64,000 nt of DNA from Rhodoplanes sp. Z2-YC6860 (GCF_001579845.1 NZ_CP007440.1:1054001-1118000); one strand, 5' to 3'. Positions 23,864 to 33,159 are shown, counted from the first letter of the stretch. Notes: generated by a model not told the origin, from the letters alone. Made by a program: numbers and translations.

Positions 23864-25540
23864 CTAGTGTCCGCCTTTGCCGGGCTTGTCGGCGTCGCGC
23901 ACCGGGGTTTCCGGCGTGAGCCCGCCGCGCTTCTGCGCGAACGTCTCCTTGCCGCTTTCCTCCCAGCCGCCGGAGACGGCGCGCTTGGCGTAGGTTTCCC
24001 AGGTGTCGCTCCAGTCGCCGAGCGTGTAGCCGTGCCACGGCGGCTGCGGCGACAGCGCCGGCAGGCCGAGTTCGTCCCAGATCTTCTTGGCGCGATCCAT
24101 GTATTCGCGGGTCGGCAGCGCGAGCGGTGGGAACGGCGCCTTGAGCGTGGCGTCGATCAGCAGCGAGGAGTCGTTCGGCACCCGGCCGGACTTCGGGCCA
24201 TGGCCGCTGGAGCGATGCGGCACCACATGCACGTCCTCGACCGGATTGGCGCGATAGGCCATCGACCAGAACACCGCGTTGGTGTTGGTCGGATCGATGT
24301 CGTCGCTGACCGCGACGACAATCTTGCCGCAGTCGGCACGCAGGCCCGATGCGCCCTGCAAGCCGCGCCACACCTCGGTGCGCGGCGCGCCCTGCGCGAA
24401 CTTCAGGAAGATCACCGGCCGCACGTTGGACAGCGGCTCGTGCAGCGACACCCCGCGGATGCCCTTGATGCCGAGATGATCGCGCAGATGCGACAGGAAC
24501 ATCGGCTCATAGGCGACGCGCTTGATGACGCTCGATTCGGAGGGCGTCACCTGGCTGATCAGCGAGACGAACACCGGCTTCTTCTTGTGGGTGATCGCCG
24601 TCACCTGCATCGACATGTTGAAGTCTTCGAGCGCGATGTAGCCGTGGCTTTCGCCGAACGGGCCTTCCGGCTCGAGCAGCTCCGGATCAATCAGTCCCTC
24701 GATGACGAGCTCCGCGTCGGCCGGCACTTCGAGATCGACGGTGAGACATTTCACCGTGCGGATCGGCTCGCCGGCGAGCGCGCCGGCCACGCCCATCTCG
24801 TCCATGTCGATGGCGAGCTTCTGCGGTCCGGTGAAGGCGATGACGGGCGCGCAGCCGTTGACGATGGCGATCGGCAGCGGCGTCTTGAGCTTGCGGTGTT
24901 TCAGCCAGTGCTGATAGCCGCCGGCGCCGCCGATGCGCGAGGCCATGCGCACGCCGAGCCGGTCGGTGGCCTTGAGGCCGGCGCGATAGGTGCCCATGTT
25001 CTCGACGCCGGTCTCGGGATCCTTGGTGACGCAGAGCGTGGCGGTGAAGTAGGGCGCCGCGTCAAAGCCGGGCGTCGAGATCGGCACCGGCAGGAGCTTC
25101 AGGCCGCCGTCGGGCTTCCTCAGATCGTCGCCCTTGATGACGACCTCCTGGCACGGTGCCGGCGTGTTGATGCGCACCGGCTTGATCGGATGGCTTACGG
25201 CATCGATCCAGGCTTGGCCGATTTGATCGACCGGCCGGCCCATGCCGACGGCGTAGATGTCCGGGTTGGCGGACAGCGCGCCGACCACCACCGGCATGTC
25301 GTACTTCTTGCCGCTGGCGTCGACGACGTTGGTGAAGAGAAACGCGCGGCGTTTCTCTTCAGGCAGACCGCCGACGAACTGCCAGCGCATCAGCGTGTGC
25401 AGTTCCGAGTCCTTGTCGATCGGGCGGTCGATGCGCGTCACCAGCCCGGCCTTTTCCAGCGTCGCGAGATGCTGCTGGAAATCGAGCGCAGGCGCGTTCT
25501 TTTTGGCGGAACCGCTGCGCTGGTCGGGCTGGTCGAGCAT
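23864..25540 (-). CDS. UbiD family decarboxylase, copy 1
   Basis: A 558-residue UbiD-type (de)carboxylase, which uses prenylated FMN made by a UbiX partner to remove or add carboxylate on aromatic or unsaturated acids. Family features include an early LATLEKAGLVTRIDRP segment, central ETGVENMGTYRAGLK, IVNGCAPVIAFTGPQ, and the acidic stretch PEGPFGESHGYIALEDFN near the active-site region. It begins 6 bp after the carboxymuconolactone decarboxylase-like gene, with a UbiX gene further upstream, so maturation enzyme and apoenzyme are encoded together. The substrate is unknown. Confidence 0.93.
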   Translation of the reverse strand: MLDQPDQRSGSAKKNAPALDFQQHLATLEKAGLVTRIDRPIDKDSELHTLMRWQFVGGLPEEKRRAFLFTNVVDASGKKYDMPVVVGALSANPDIYAVGMGRPVDQIGQAWIDAVSHPIKPVRINTPAPCQEVVIKGDDLRKPDGGLKLLPVPISTPGFDAAPYFTATLCVTKDPETGVENMGTYRAGLKATDRLGVRMASRIGGAGGYQHWLKHRKLKTPLPIAIVNGCAPVIAFTGPQKLAIDMDEMGVAGALAGEPIRTVKCLTVDLEVPADAELVIEGLIDPELLEPEGPFGESHGYIALEDFNMSMQVTAITHKKKPVFVSLISQVTPSESSVIKRVAYEPMFLSHLRDHLGIKGIRGVSLHEPLSNVRPVIFLKFAQGAPRTEVWRGLQGASGLRADCGKIVVAVSDDIDPTNTNAVFWSMAYRANPVEDVHVVPHRSSGHGPKSGRVPNDSSLLIDATLKAPFPPLALPTREYMDRAKKIWDELGLPALSPQPPWHGYTLGDWSDTWETYAKRAVSGGWEESGKETFAQKRGGLTPETPVRDADKPGKGGH

Positions 25541-25546
25541 GGGACG

Positions 25547-25933
25547 CTACTTTTTCGATTTCTGATACGCCTCAATAACCGGCTTGGCGTGGCGGAAGCA
25601 ATCGACACCCGCCGGGATGCCGCAATAGACCGCGATCTGGATCAGCACGGCGCGGATTTCGTTCGGTGTCATGCCGTTGTTGAGCGCGCCGCGGACATGG
25701 GTCTGGAATTCCTCCATGCGGCCCAGGCAGGCGATCATGCCGAGGTTCAGGATCGAACGCTCGCGCGGCGGCAGCGTGTCGTCGCCCCAGGCCTCGCCCC
25801 AGCAGTATTGCGTGACGATGCGCTGGAAGTCGCGGTTGAAGTCGTCGAGGTTGGCCATCGCCTTGTCGACGTATTCGTCGCCCGCCACCTTGCGGCGCAT
25901 CTTCATGCCGATGTCGTAGGTCTTCTGGTCCAT
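25547..25933 (-). CDS. carboxymuconolactone decarboxylase (CMD) family protein
   Basis: A 128-residue CMD/AhpD-like helical protein. It resembles gamma-carboxymuconolactone decarboxylase in length and layout (DDFNRDFQRIVTQYCWGEAWGDDTLPPRERS, then LGRMEEFQTHVRGALNNGMTPNEIRAVLIQIAVYCGIPA). It lacks the CxxC of AhpD peroxidases, which favours a lyase or decarboxylase role. The start has CAGGAGGAACAACC upstream. It lies between the UbiX and UbiD genes, suggesting a shared aromatic-acid pathway. Confidence 0.92.
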   Translation of the reverse strand: MDQKTYDIGMKMRRKVAGDEYVDKAMANLDDFNRDFQRIVTQYCWGEAWGDDTLPPRERSILNLGMIACLGRMEEFQTHVRGALNNGMTPNEIRAVLIQIAVYCGIPAGVDCFRHAKPVIEAYQKSKK

Positions 25934-25978
25934 GGTTGTTCCTCCTGTTTGAACTGCAAGCGCGAGCCACGCACTCCC

Positions 25979-26113
25979 TCACCCTCCCCTGGAGGGGGAG
26001 GGTCGACCGCCGGAGCGAAGCGCAGGCGGTCGGGGTGGGGTGAACTTTTTTGCGAAGAAGGTCACCCCACCCCGCTCGCTTCGCTCGCGACCCTCCCCCT
26101 CCAGGGGAGGGTG
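25979..26113. repeat. palindromic repeat family C
   Basis: A long imperfect palindrome of about 135 bp with outer arms TCACCCTCCCCTGGAGGGGG and CCCCCTCCAGGGGAGGGTGA, inner arms around GGTGGGGTGA and TCACCCCACC, and a short central spacer. It fills the gap between the CMD and UbiX genes. A second copy is at 48895-49030. RNA from either strand would form a large hairpin that may stabilise or end transcripts. Confidence 0.88.
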
Positions 26114-26155
26114 AATCGAGTTTGTTGTACTAGTCGAGCGTTGCGAAGACGCTCG

Positions 26156-26743
26156 CTATTCTTCCGCCGGGCCGCCTTCCCAGCGTTTGACGAGCTTGGT
26201 CTCGATGCCGAACAGATCGAGCAGGCGGCCGACCGTGTGGTTGATGATGTCGTCGACGGTTTTCGGCTTGTTGTAGAACGCCGGCATGATCGGCGCGATC
26301 ACCGCCCCCATGTCCGACAAGGTCACGAGCGTACGCAGATGCCCGCCATGCAGCGGCGTCTCGCGCACGCCAAGCACCAGGCGGCGCTTCTCCTTCAGCA
26401 CCACGTCGGCGGCGCGCGACACGAGCGAGCTCGTTACGCCGGTTGCGATCTCGCTCATGGTGCGGATCGAGCACGGCAGAATCACCATGCCCATGGTCGA
26501 AAACGAGCCGGACGAGATCGATGCGCCGATATCGGCCGCCGGATGCACCACCGAGGCCAGCGCCTTGATGTCCTTCGGCTTGTAGTCCGTCTCGTAGACC
26601 GCAGTCATCTCGGCCGACTTGCTCATCACGACATGCGTCTCGATGTCGGTCTTCTTCAGCATCTCCAGCATGCGAATGCCGTAGATGGCGCCGGACGCGC
26701 CGGACATGCCGATCACGAGCCGGCGCGGGGTCTTGGTGTTCAT
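26156..26743 (-). CDS. UbiX family flavin prenyltransferase
   Basis: A 195-residue flavoprotein that prenylates FMN to make the UbiD cofactor. The N-terminal RLVIGMSGASGAIYGIRML is the typical flavin/phosphate-binding start. GSFSTMGMVILPCSIRTMSEIATG and the ERRRLVLGVRETPLHGGHLRTL-like segment (here KEKRRLVLGVRETPL) are family marks. The C-terminus is normal. It lies upstream of CMD and UbiD genes on the same strand, separated from them by a palindromic repeat. Confidence 0.94.
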   Translation of the reverse strand: MNTKTPRRLVIGMSGASGAIYGIRMLEMLKKTDIETHVVMSKSAEMTAVYETDYKPKDIKALASVVHPAADIGASISSGSFSTMGMVILPCSIRTMSEIATGVTSSLVSRAADVVLKEKRRLVLGVRETPLHGGHLRTLVTLSDMGAVIAPIMPAFYNKPKTVDDIINHTVGRLLDLFGIETKLVKRWEGGPAEE

Positions 26744-26797
26744 TCGTCGTTCTCTAAGGTGTTACAGGCAAAGGCCGCTATCCCTAGCGCATGCGGC

Positions 26798-27322
26798 CTA
26801 GGCTTTGAAGCTCGCAAAGGCGGACAGGATGGTCTGAAGCGGACCAGGCGGGAACGGGCCGATGACGCCTTGATACGAGTTGAAGCTGTCCTGCGCGGCC
26901 TGGTCCGGCGACGGCGACGGATGGCCCAGCGTGCCGGATGTTGCGACGCCGTAAAGCGCTTCCTGCTGCAGCCGCTCGGCCTCCAGCTCGGCCGATTTGA
27001 TGCGGGTGCGGAAGCCTTCGGCGGCTTCGGGCGTCATGACGGACGGCGGCGACTTCAGGGCGCGGCGCATACTGCGGAGCGGAACAACGGTCATCTCGCG
27101 CCAGGGCCGGATTGCGTTCTCGACCTTGGTCACGTCATCGGCATTCAGCGCGCGGCGTTCCGTCGCGTTCCAGAGGAGAAAGAACAGCACGTTCACGTCG
27201 ACGCCGGCCTGGTCCTGCAGCTCGATGCAGGCTGGCGCGACGCCTGCCACGCCGTAGAACTTGATCGAGAACCGCCAGAATGGCGATTTGCTGACCGGCT
27301 CGGGCTTGTCGTTGTCGTTCAT
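26798..27322 (-). CDS. TIGR02444 family protein (uncharacterised)
   Basis: A 174-residue protein resembling the TIGR02444/DUF2390 family: SPFWRFSIKFYGVAGVAPACIELQD at about 12-36, DVNVLFFLLWNATERRAL, and PWREMTVVPLRSMRRAL. It is longer than typical at its Gly/Ser/Pro-rich C-terminus. The ATG overlaps the stop of the CoxL-like gene (ATGA), so they are co-translated. There is no signal. The family has no established function; linkage to a molybdenum enzyme here is an observation, not an assignment. Confidence 0.85.
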   Translation of the reverse strand: MNDNDKPEPVSKSPFWRFSIKFYGVAGVAPACIELQDQAGVDVNVLFFLLWNATERRALNADDVTKVENAIRPWREMTVVPLRSMRRALKSPPSVMTPEAAEGFRTRIKSAELEAERLQQEALYGVATSGTLGHPSPSPDQAAQDSFNSYQGVIGPFPPGPLQTILSAFASFKA

Positions 27323-29667
27323 GCCGACAGCTTTTCGTATGCGCCGGCGGCGCGCAGCGCTGTGACGATGCGCTCCGGCGTCAGAGGCATGTCGAGAAAG
27401 CGCACGCCGAACGGCGACAGCGCATCTTCGATTGCGGCAATGATGGCGGCCGGCGCCGGAATGGTGCCGCCTTCGCCTGCGCCCTTCACGCCGAGCGGGT
27501 TGAGCGGATTCGGTGTCTCGACATGCTCGACGCGCGCGCCGGGCACGTCGCACGACGCGGGGAGGAGATAATCCTGGAACGTCGTAGTCAGCGGATTGGC
27601 GTCGTCGTCGTACTTCATCCACTCGAACATCGCGTTGCCGATGCCGTGCGCGACGCCGCCTTGCACCTGGCCGTCGACGATCATCGGATTGATCACGTTG
27701 CCGCTGTCGTGCGCGATCGTGTAGTTGATCATCGCGACGCCGCCCGTCATCGGATCGACCTCGAGCTCGACCACATGCGTGCCGTTGCAATAGGACGCCT
27801 GTGGCGGTGTGAAGTAGGCGGTGTGTTCGAGACCTGGCGATTGCCCCGGCGCGAACGAGAAGCCCGGCATGCCTTGCGCCATGCGGGCGAGCTCACCGAA
27901 CGTCAGACTTGGCTTGTTGCCCGAGCGTGCCGTGGCCTTGCCGTCCTCGACGTCGATCTCGCTTTCCGGCACGCCGAGCGCGCGCGACGCCGCGGCCAGC
28001 ACCTGCTTCTTCACGGCCTCGCCCGCGATCATCGCCGACGAGCCCGCGTTGATCGCCTGACGGCTGGCGAATGCGCCGACGCCTTGCGCGATCGCGCCGG
28101 TGTCGCCCGCGCTCATCACGATGTCTTCCAACCGGCAGCCGAGATGATCGGCGACGATCTGCGACAGGGTGGTGCGCGTGCCCTGGCCCTGCGTGGTCGC
28201 GCCGGTCGCGACCGCGACCTTGCCGTTCGGCATGACGCGGATGGAAACACCTTCGAACGGGCCGAGGCCGGTGCCTTCGACGTAGTTGCCGATGCCGATG
28301 CCGAGATAGCGGCCGTTGGCGCGGGCTTTCGCCTGCCGGGCGCGGAAGTCCTGGTATTGCGAGATTTCTACGGCCTTTCGCTGGCTCAGCGGAAAATCGC
28401 CGCTGACATAGACCAGCGGCTTGCCGTCGCGGAACGTCAAACCCGGCTCATAGGGCATCTGCTCCGGCTTGATCATATTGCGCGCGCGAACTTCGAAGCG
28501 GTCGAGCTTCAGCTCGGACGCGACGCGGTCCATCAGCCGTTCCATCGCGAACACCGCCTGCGGGCGTCCGGCGCCGCGCACGACGGTGGTCGGCACCCGG
28601 TTGGTCAGCGACACGGTGGTTTCGATCTTGTAGGCCGGGATCACATAAGGCCCCGGAAACGTGGTCGAGGCGATGAACGGCACGATGATGCCCCACGGCA
28701 GATACGCGCCGGTGTCGTGCAGCATCGTCGCGCGCACGCCGAGGATCTTGCCGTTGCCGTCGACCGCGATGGCGGCCTTCCAGTATTGATCGCGCTCCTG
28801 CGTCGACGACAGAAAGTGCTCGCGGCGGTCCTCCTGCCATTTCACCGGCCGGCCGAGCTTCATCGCGGCGGCCGGGATCACGGCCTCCTCCGGATAGAAC
28901 GGCGCCTTGGTGCCGAAGCCGCCGCCGACCAGCGGCGCAATGACGCGGACCGATTCCAGATTGCGCTCGAACAGATCGGCGAGCGTGCCGCGGCACAGGT
29001 GCGGCGTTTGCGTCGCCGACCAGACATTGAGCATGTCGGAGGCGGCGTCGTAGTTCGCGAGCACCGCGCGGCCTTCGAGCGTCATCGCGGCGCCGCGATG
29101 CATGTCGAGCTCGATCTCGAACACATGCGGCGCGGTCTTGAACGCACCGTCGACGTCGCCGTAGCTCATCGGCACGTAGGCCGCGACGTTGGACTTGAGG
29201 TCGGCGTGCACGCCCGGTGCGCCGGGCTTCACGGCGTCGCGTGCATCGCTCACCGCCGGCAGCGTCTCGTAGTCGACCTCGACGGCGTTGGCGGCATCTT
29301 CGGCGAGATAGCGGCTGTCGGCGACCACGACCGCGATGGTCTGGCCGACGTAGCAGACCTCGTCGCGGGCGAGCGGAATCTGCGTGCGCGGCGTCTTGAT
29401 CGCGGGGTTTGGCACCAGCATCGGAATCATGCCGGTGGCGATCCGGCCCGGCATGTCGTTTGCGGTCAGCACTGCGTGGACGCCGGCCATTGTCTTGGCG
29501 ACCTTCGTCTCGATGCCCCTGATACGCGCATGAGCATGGGGGCTCCGCACGAAGGCTGCATGCAGCACGCCCGGCAAGGCGATGTCGTCAACGAAACGGC
29601 CCTGGCCGGTCAGCAGAGCCGGGTCCTCGAGGCGTGCGATTCGCGCGCCAAAATGCTTTGCGCCCAT
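27319..29667 (-). CDS. xanthine dehydrogenase/CO dehydrogenase large-subunit-like molybdopterin protein (CoxL-like)
   Basis: A 782-residue molybdenum hydroxylase large subunit. It starts MGAKHFGARIARLEDPALLTG like CoxL-type subunits, has GGGFGTKAPFYPEEA in the middle, and an active-site loop reading VVRGAGRPQ. That resembles form II (AYxGAGR) rather than true CO dehydrogenase (AYxCSFR). The C-terminal GVKGAGEGGTIPAPAAI holds the conserved catalytic Glu. No CoxM (FAD) or CoxS (2Fe-2S) gene lies beside it. There is no Tat signal, so it is cytosolic. The UbiX/UbiD/CMD neighbours suggest aromatic hydroxylation. Confidence 0.9.
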   Translation of the reverse strand: MGAKHFGARIARLEDPALLTGQGRFVDDIALPGVLHAAFVRSPHAHARIRGIETKVAKTMAGVHAVLTANDMPGRIATGMIPMLVPNPAIKTPRTQIPLARDEVCYVGQTIAVVVADSRYLAEDAANAVEVDYETLPAVSDARDAVKPGAPGVHADLKSNVAAYVPMSYGDVDGAFKTAPHVFEIELDMHRGAAMTLEGRAVLANYDAASDMLNVWSATQTPHLCRGTLADLFERNLESVRVIAPLVGGGFGTKAPFYPEEAVIPAAAMKLGRPVKWQEDRREHFLSSTQERDQYWKAAIAVDGNGKILGVRATMLHDTGAYLPWGIIVPFIASTTFPGPYVIPAYKIETTVSLTNRVPTTVVRGAGRPQAVFAMERLMDRVASELKLDRFEVRARNMIKPEQMPYEPGLTFRDGKPLVYVSGDFPLSQRKAVEISQYQDFRARQAKARANGRYLGIGIGNYVEGTGLGPFEGVSIRVMPNGKVAVATGATTQGQGTRTTLSQIVADHLGCRLEDIVMSAGDTGAIAQGVGAFASRQAINAGSSAMIAGEAVKKQVLAAASRALGVPESEIDVEDGKATARSGNKPSLTFGELARMAQGMPGFSFAPGQSPGLEHTAYFTPPQASYCNGTHVVELEVDPMTGGVAMINYTIAHDSGNVINPMIVDGQVQGGVAHGIGNAMFEWMKYDDDANPLTTTFQDYLLPASCDVPGARVEHVETPNPLNPLGVKGAGEGGTIPAPAAIIAAIEDALSPFGVRFLDMPLTPERIVTALRAAGAYEKLSA

Positions 29668-29938
29668 GCGTTTTAACGATCCGGCTTGAATTCATCCGCC
29701 CGCGGCACGGGCTGGGGTAGTATCGGTCGGCGGAAGCGGCGCGTGAAGAGCGGCTGCCGCAATGCCGCCCTGATAAGAATCTGAAATTGCGTGGGAAATG
29801 GCTCAGCGTGGTGAAAGTGCCACTGCCCCTTGCAAATCCGCCGGGCGCGGCCATTTGGAGCCGCTAACGGCATGTGAATTAACCAATTTTTCCTCTAGAC
29901 ACGGCCCAATAACGCCTGTGCCGATTCGGGACAGACGA

Positions 29939-30730
29939 ATGAAAATGAAGGTGCGGACGACAGGAAGACGGGGCCTTGGCCGGACAGCCTTGCTGTCGGC
30001 GGCGCTGTTGTCTGCGGCCTTTTCCGCGCGCGCCATGGACGTGAAACCCGAAGCGCAGTCGGGTTCCCAATCCGCCTCCCAAGCTCCATCACATGCCCCG
30101 TCACAAGAACGCTCCCAGGACCGCTGGCATCTCAGCGTCCAAACGCCCTACGGATTTACCTCTGGCGGATCTCAGGGTTCCTACTATTTCCAAACCACGC
30201 CGGGGACGGCGTTCAGCGCCTACAACGGCACGCGCGGTTTTACCGATCTTTCGATCGCTCAGCCGCTCGGTTTCGTGCGCGAACTCGGCATCGGCAAGGT
30301 CGAGGCGACGTTCGGCGCGCGCGTCGCCGAGCCGCTGATCACGAACGGCTTCACGCCTTCGATCGATGCGCGCCGTTATTCCGGCATCGGGCCCCGCCTC
30401 GGCCTGCAAGGCAATGCGCCGGTCAACCCGGCCTGGACGGTGGAATGGCAGGTTGGCGCGTCCATGCTGTACGGCAGCAGCGCGAGCAACGTCAGTAACG
30501 CTAGCAATCCGCTTGCGCCTTATGCGTCGCAGAGTGGCTCGGTCGCCAACGTCGACGGTTTTCTGGGCCTTTCGCACTGGTTCGACGCGGCGTCGAAGCT
30601 GACGGTCGGCTACCGTGCCGACGCCCTTTTCAATGACACGACCAGCCTGGGGCTCGGCGGCACGCCGGCGCCACAGAATCCGGACCGTGTCGATCACGGC
30701 CCGGTCGTCCGCTTCACGATTCAGAAGTGA
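29939..30730 (+). CDS. exported hypothetical protein, probable outer-membrane barrel
   Basis: A 263-residue protein with a basic n-region (MKMKVRTTGRRGLGR) and a hydrophobic signal ending at FSARA, followed by a Gln/Ser-rich linker with repeated SQ/PSQ pieces. The rest alternates polar and aromatic residues (YFQTTPGTAFSAYNG, KLTVGYRADALF) and ends in FTIQK, consistent with a beta-barrel. The start is ATG 29939 rather than an upstream ATG at 29798, which gives a poor N-terminus. It converges on, and overlaps by 10 bp, an FAD oxidoreductase gene. Function unknown. Confidence 0.7.
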   Translation: MKMKVRTTGRRGLGRTALLSAALLSAAFSARAMDVKPEAQSGSQSASQAPSHAPSQERSQDRWHLSVQTPYGFTSGGSQGSYYFQTTPGTAFSAYNGTRGFTDLSIAQPLGFVRELGIGKVEATFGARVAEPLITNGFTPSIDARRYSGIGPRLGLQGNAPVNPAWTVEWQVGASMLYGSSASNVSNASNPLAPYASQSGSVANVDGFLGLSHWFDAASKLTVGYRADALFNDTTSLGLGGTPAPQNPDRVDHGPVVRFTIQK

Positions 30731-31935
30731 CGATCGCCGCGCGCCAGCTGCGGCGCGTTTCCTTCGTCGTCATGCACAACGGTTGAAGGCGCCGGCGTCA
30801 TGAGACTTCGCATCGTGCCCTTGCCCCAATGCAGGCCGAACTTGATCCAACGCCGCGCGATTCCGGCCGCGGAGGTGTCGAGCGTGAACGCGCGCAGGCC
30901 GAAAGCCTTCTCGGACGAGTAGTCGTCGCAGGCGCGCTTGACCGGATCGTCGTAGAACGCCGCGATCTTGCCCTCGCCCATGCCCGGCGTCTTGAGCCAC
31001 TGCGGAATGTGCACGTTGCACAGACGCTCGACGTCGACCAGCGCCTTTCGCGCGCCGGTGCCGGCGGCGGGGCACGAGGTGGCAAACGCGTCACCGACCA
31101 GCACCACGCCTTGCTGCCGATAGCCGCCGGTGACGTAGAGATCGACCGGGCGAATCTTGACGAAGCCATCGACAGTGAAGTCGCCCATCAGCGCGCGCAG
31201 CCCGGGCCAGATGCCATAGAGCGTCTCACGCGGCGCCTCGCGCAATTTTTTCAGCCAGGGATCGTGCAGATGCCGATAGCCGAACAGGTTGGCGCGCATC
31301 ATGCTCCCGACCGGGAACAATGTGATGTAGGCCATCTTGTCCGTGGGGCTTTCCGAGAAATAGGTCAGAGCCGGAAACGGAAAGCCGCGCGGATCGGCAG
31401 GCTTGGCGTTGAAGCCGATCGAAATCGAATGGCCGGCGCTGATGATGTCGCGCGTGATGTCGAGCTTCTCGCGGATGTTGGGATTGAGTCCGGTGGCGAC
31501 GACGACGAGCCGCGCCGAGATCTCGTCGCCGTTCGACAGCTTGACGGTCTGACGCTCCGGTCCGGTCGCGATATCCATCACTTTGGCATGGATGAACGGC
31601 ACGCTCGCCGGGATTTCCGCCCGTGCGGTGTTGACCAGCGTGTCATACATGATGCCCTGCTGGTCGCCGGGCCGCTTTTCCAAGACGTGGCCAAAGCGCG
31701 CCACCCAGCACTCGCGGTCCGCGGTTGACGCGCGCAGCACGGCGTCGGTGAGGCCGGTCAGGCCGATGGTGTGCATCTGCACGCCATCGAGCTTCTCGCA
31801 GCGAAAGTCTTCAGGATAGACCGTATGCGGGTCGACGATGGCAGCGCCGATGCCGGCGCGTCCGAGCATGGCGGCGGCAAACGATCCGGCAAGACCGCCG
31901 CCGGCTATGACAACGTCTGCTTCACGCAATGCCAT
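30721..31935 (-). CDS. FAD-dependent oxidoreductase
   Basis: A 404-residue flavoprotein of the geranylgeranyl-reductase/PHBH-like class. The N-terminal dinucleotide motif VVIAGGGLAGSFAAAMLGRAG (residues 8-28) binds the ADP part of FAD. A second FAD motif is VVLVGDAFATSCPAAGTG, the GD motif, near residue 285. There is no signal. The stop is 6 bp from the stop-side neighbour on the other strand and the start is 6 bp from the acetyltransferase gene behind it, so these two minus-strand genes are likely one unit. The substrate is unknown. Confidence 0.88.
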   Translation of the reverse strand: MALREADVVIAGGGLAGSFAAAMLGRAGIGAAIVDPHTVYPEDFRCEKLDGVQMHTIGLTGLTDAVLRASTADRECWVARFGHVLEKRPGDQQGIMYDTLVNTARAEIPASVPFIHAKVMDIATGPERQTVKLSNGDEISARLVVVATGLNPNIREKLDITRDIISAGHSISIGFNAKPADPRGFPFPALTYFSESPTDKMAYITLFPVGSMMRANLFGYRHLHDPWLKKLREAPRETLYGIWPGLRALMGDFTVDGFVKIRPVDLYVTGGYRQQGVVLVGDAFATSCPAAGTGARKALVDVERLCNVHIPQWLKTPGMGEGKIAAFYDDPVKRACDDYSSEKAFGLRAFTLDTSAAGIARRWIKFGLHWGKGTMRSLMTPAPSTVVHDDEGNAPQLARGDRHF

Positions 31936-31941
31936 GCTCCG

Positions 31942-33159
31942 CTATTTGCTTTTGCGCGATTTTTGCCACTGCAGATAAACGGCTTTCGCGGTCGCCCGTG
32001 CATCACGGTAGGTCTTCTGCAATCCGCTCAGCGCGCGGAATTCGAGCGAACCGCCGCGGCGCGCATCGATCCAGAGATCGGCGACCTCGCGCCGCTCCTG
32101 CCAGGCCGACATGTAACCGGTGTCGTCATAGGAGCACGAGTCGACGAGACCAATGCTCTTGTTGGCGAGAAACGCTGCCGTGTAGTCCTCGAGCAGCAGC
32201 ATGCCCGGCGAGAAATCCTGGAACGCCTCGTCGTAAGCGGTCTTCCAGGTGAAGGCGGCGCCGCCGGCGCGTGCGACGAGCTGCATGCTCACCGGCTTGC
32301 CGTCGAGATGGATCGAATGAACGGCCGCGTTGTCCTGCTCGGCGAGCTTGGCCATCGCGCCACGCATAAAAGCCGCTTCGCCTTCGTTGCAGGCGAGTGC
32401 CGTGCCGTTGCTGCCTTTCCAGCCCGACATTTCCATCGCCAGAAACTCCTCGACGGCCCGCCGAACCGCTTCAGGTTCGGTCACCACCGTGGATACGAGC
32501 GTGCCCTTTTCGGAAAGCTTGCGGCGATGCTGGCGGAGCTTCTTGCGCGTCGAACTCGACAGCGCTTTTTCCAGATAGGCCTTGCCATCGAGCTCGGAGG
32601 CAAGCTTCGGCCGGCGCGTCTGATCGAACAGGCAAGGCGCGCTGCCACGGGACGTGAGCACCCGGAGCAATGCCTGATAGGTCGTATCGCCGGTATCCAT
32701 CATGTCCAGCGTGATGATCTTCGGCAGTCCGCGCTCGAACGCGATGCTGTCCAGCATGGCGTCGAGCGTGTCGTCGAGACAATCGCGATCGATCACCGGC
32801 GTCGAGAGATAGCCATGCACATAGGCCGGAACGATAATCATCTGCGCCAGCAGCATCGACCGGCGCGGGCGGCCGACCGTAAAGCTCCAGACGCCGACCA
32901 GCATCTCGCGGCCATTGACGGTTTTCCAGGCGAGCAGGGCACGGTGCCTGGCGTCCGGCTCGATGCCGGCCGCGACACCGACCAGTGCCGGATCCATGAA
33001 CACATTGGGGGTCGCGGCGCGGCCAAGCAGATCGGTCCACTGGGCGCGTAGAATGGCAAGCCGTGCCGCGTCGGCGATCTCCACCGACACACGACGCGGT
33101 TCGCCTGCCGCGGCAGTTGCCGCAACCTCCGATGATCGGTGTATCGCCAGGCTGCTCAT
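31942..33159 (-). CDS. GNAT family acetyltransferase, CelD/BcsL-like, copy 1
   Basis: About 405 residues with the CelD/BcsL-type layout: an N-terminal region with WTDLLGRAATPNVFMDPAL, the central STRKKLRQHRRKLSEKG, and a C-terminal GNAT-like domain with FTWKTAYDEAFQDFSPGMLLLEDY. Proteins of this family acylate exopolysaccharides such as cellulose. ATG 33159 is chosen; a GTG at 33189 is an alternative. It ends 6 bp before the FAD oxidoreductase gene and is divergent from a second gene of the same family. Confidence 0.88.
   Translation of the reverse strand: MSSLAIHRSSEVAATAAAGEPRRVSVEIADAARLAILRAQWTDLLGRAATPNVFMDPALVGVAAGIEPDARHRALLAWKTVNGREMLVGVWSFTVGRPRRSMLLAQMIIVPAYVHGYLSTPVIDRDCLDDTLDAMLDSIAFERGLPKIITLDMMDTGDTTYQALLRVLTSRGSAPCLFDQTRRPKLASELDGKAYLEKALSSSTRKKLRQHRRKLSEKGTLVSTVVTEPEAVRRAVEEFLAMEMSGWKGSNGTALACNEGEAAFMRGAMAKLAEQDNAAVHSIHLDGKPVSMQLVARAGGAAFTWKTAYDEAFQDFSPGMLLLEDYTAAFLANKSIGLVDSCSYDDTGYMSAWQERREVADLWIDARRGGSLEFRALSGLQKTYRDARATAKAVYLQWQKSRKSK

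Noticed and set aside
23384-27571. A 1395-residue open frame on the plus strand
   Set aside because: It is antisense to UbiD, CMD, UbiX and TIGR02444 genes, is very rich in Arg, His, Asp and Gly, and matches no recognisable domain. It is a GC-rich shadow frame.
27523-29676. A 717-residue plus-strand frame
   Set aside because: It lies antisense to the CoxL-like gene, which has clear family motifs; its composition is typical of an antisense frame.
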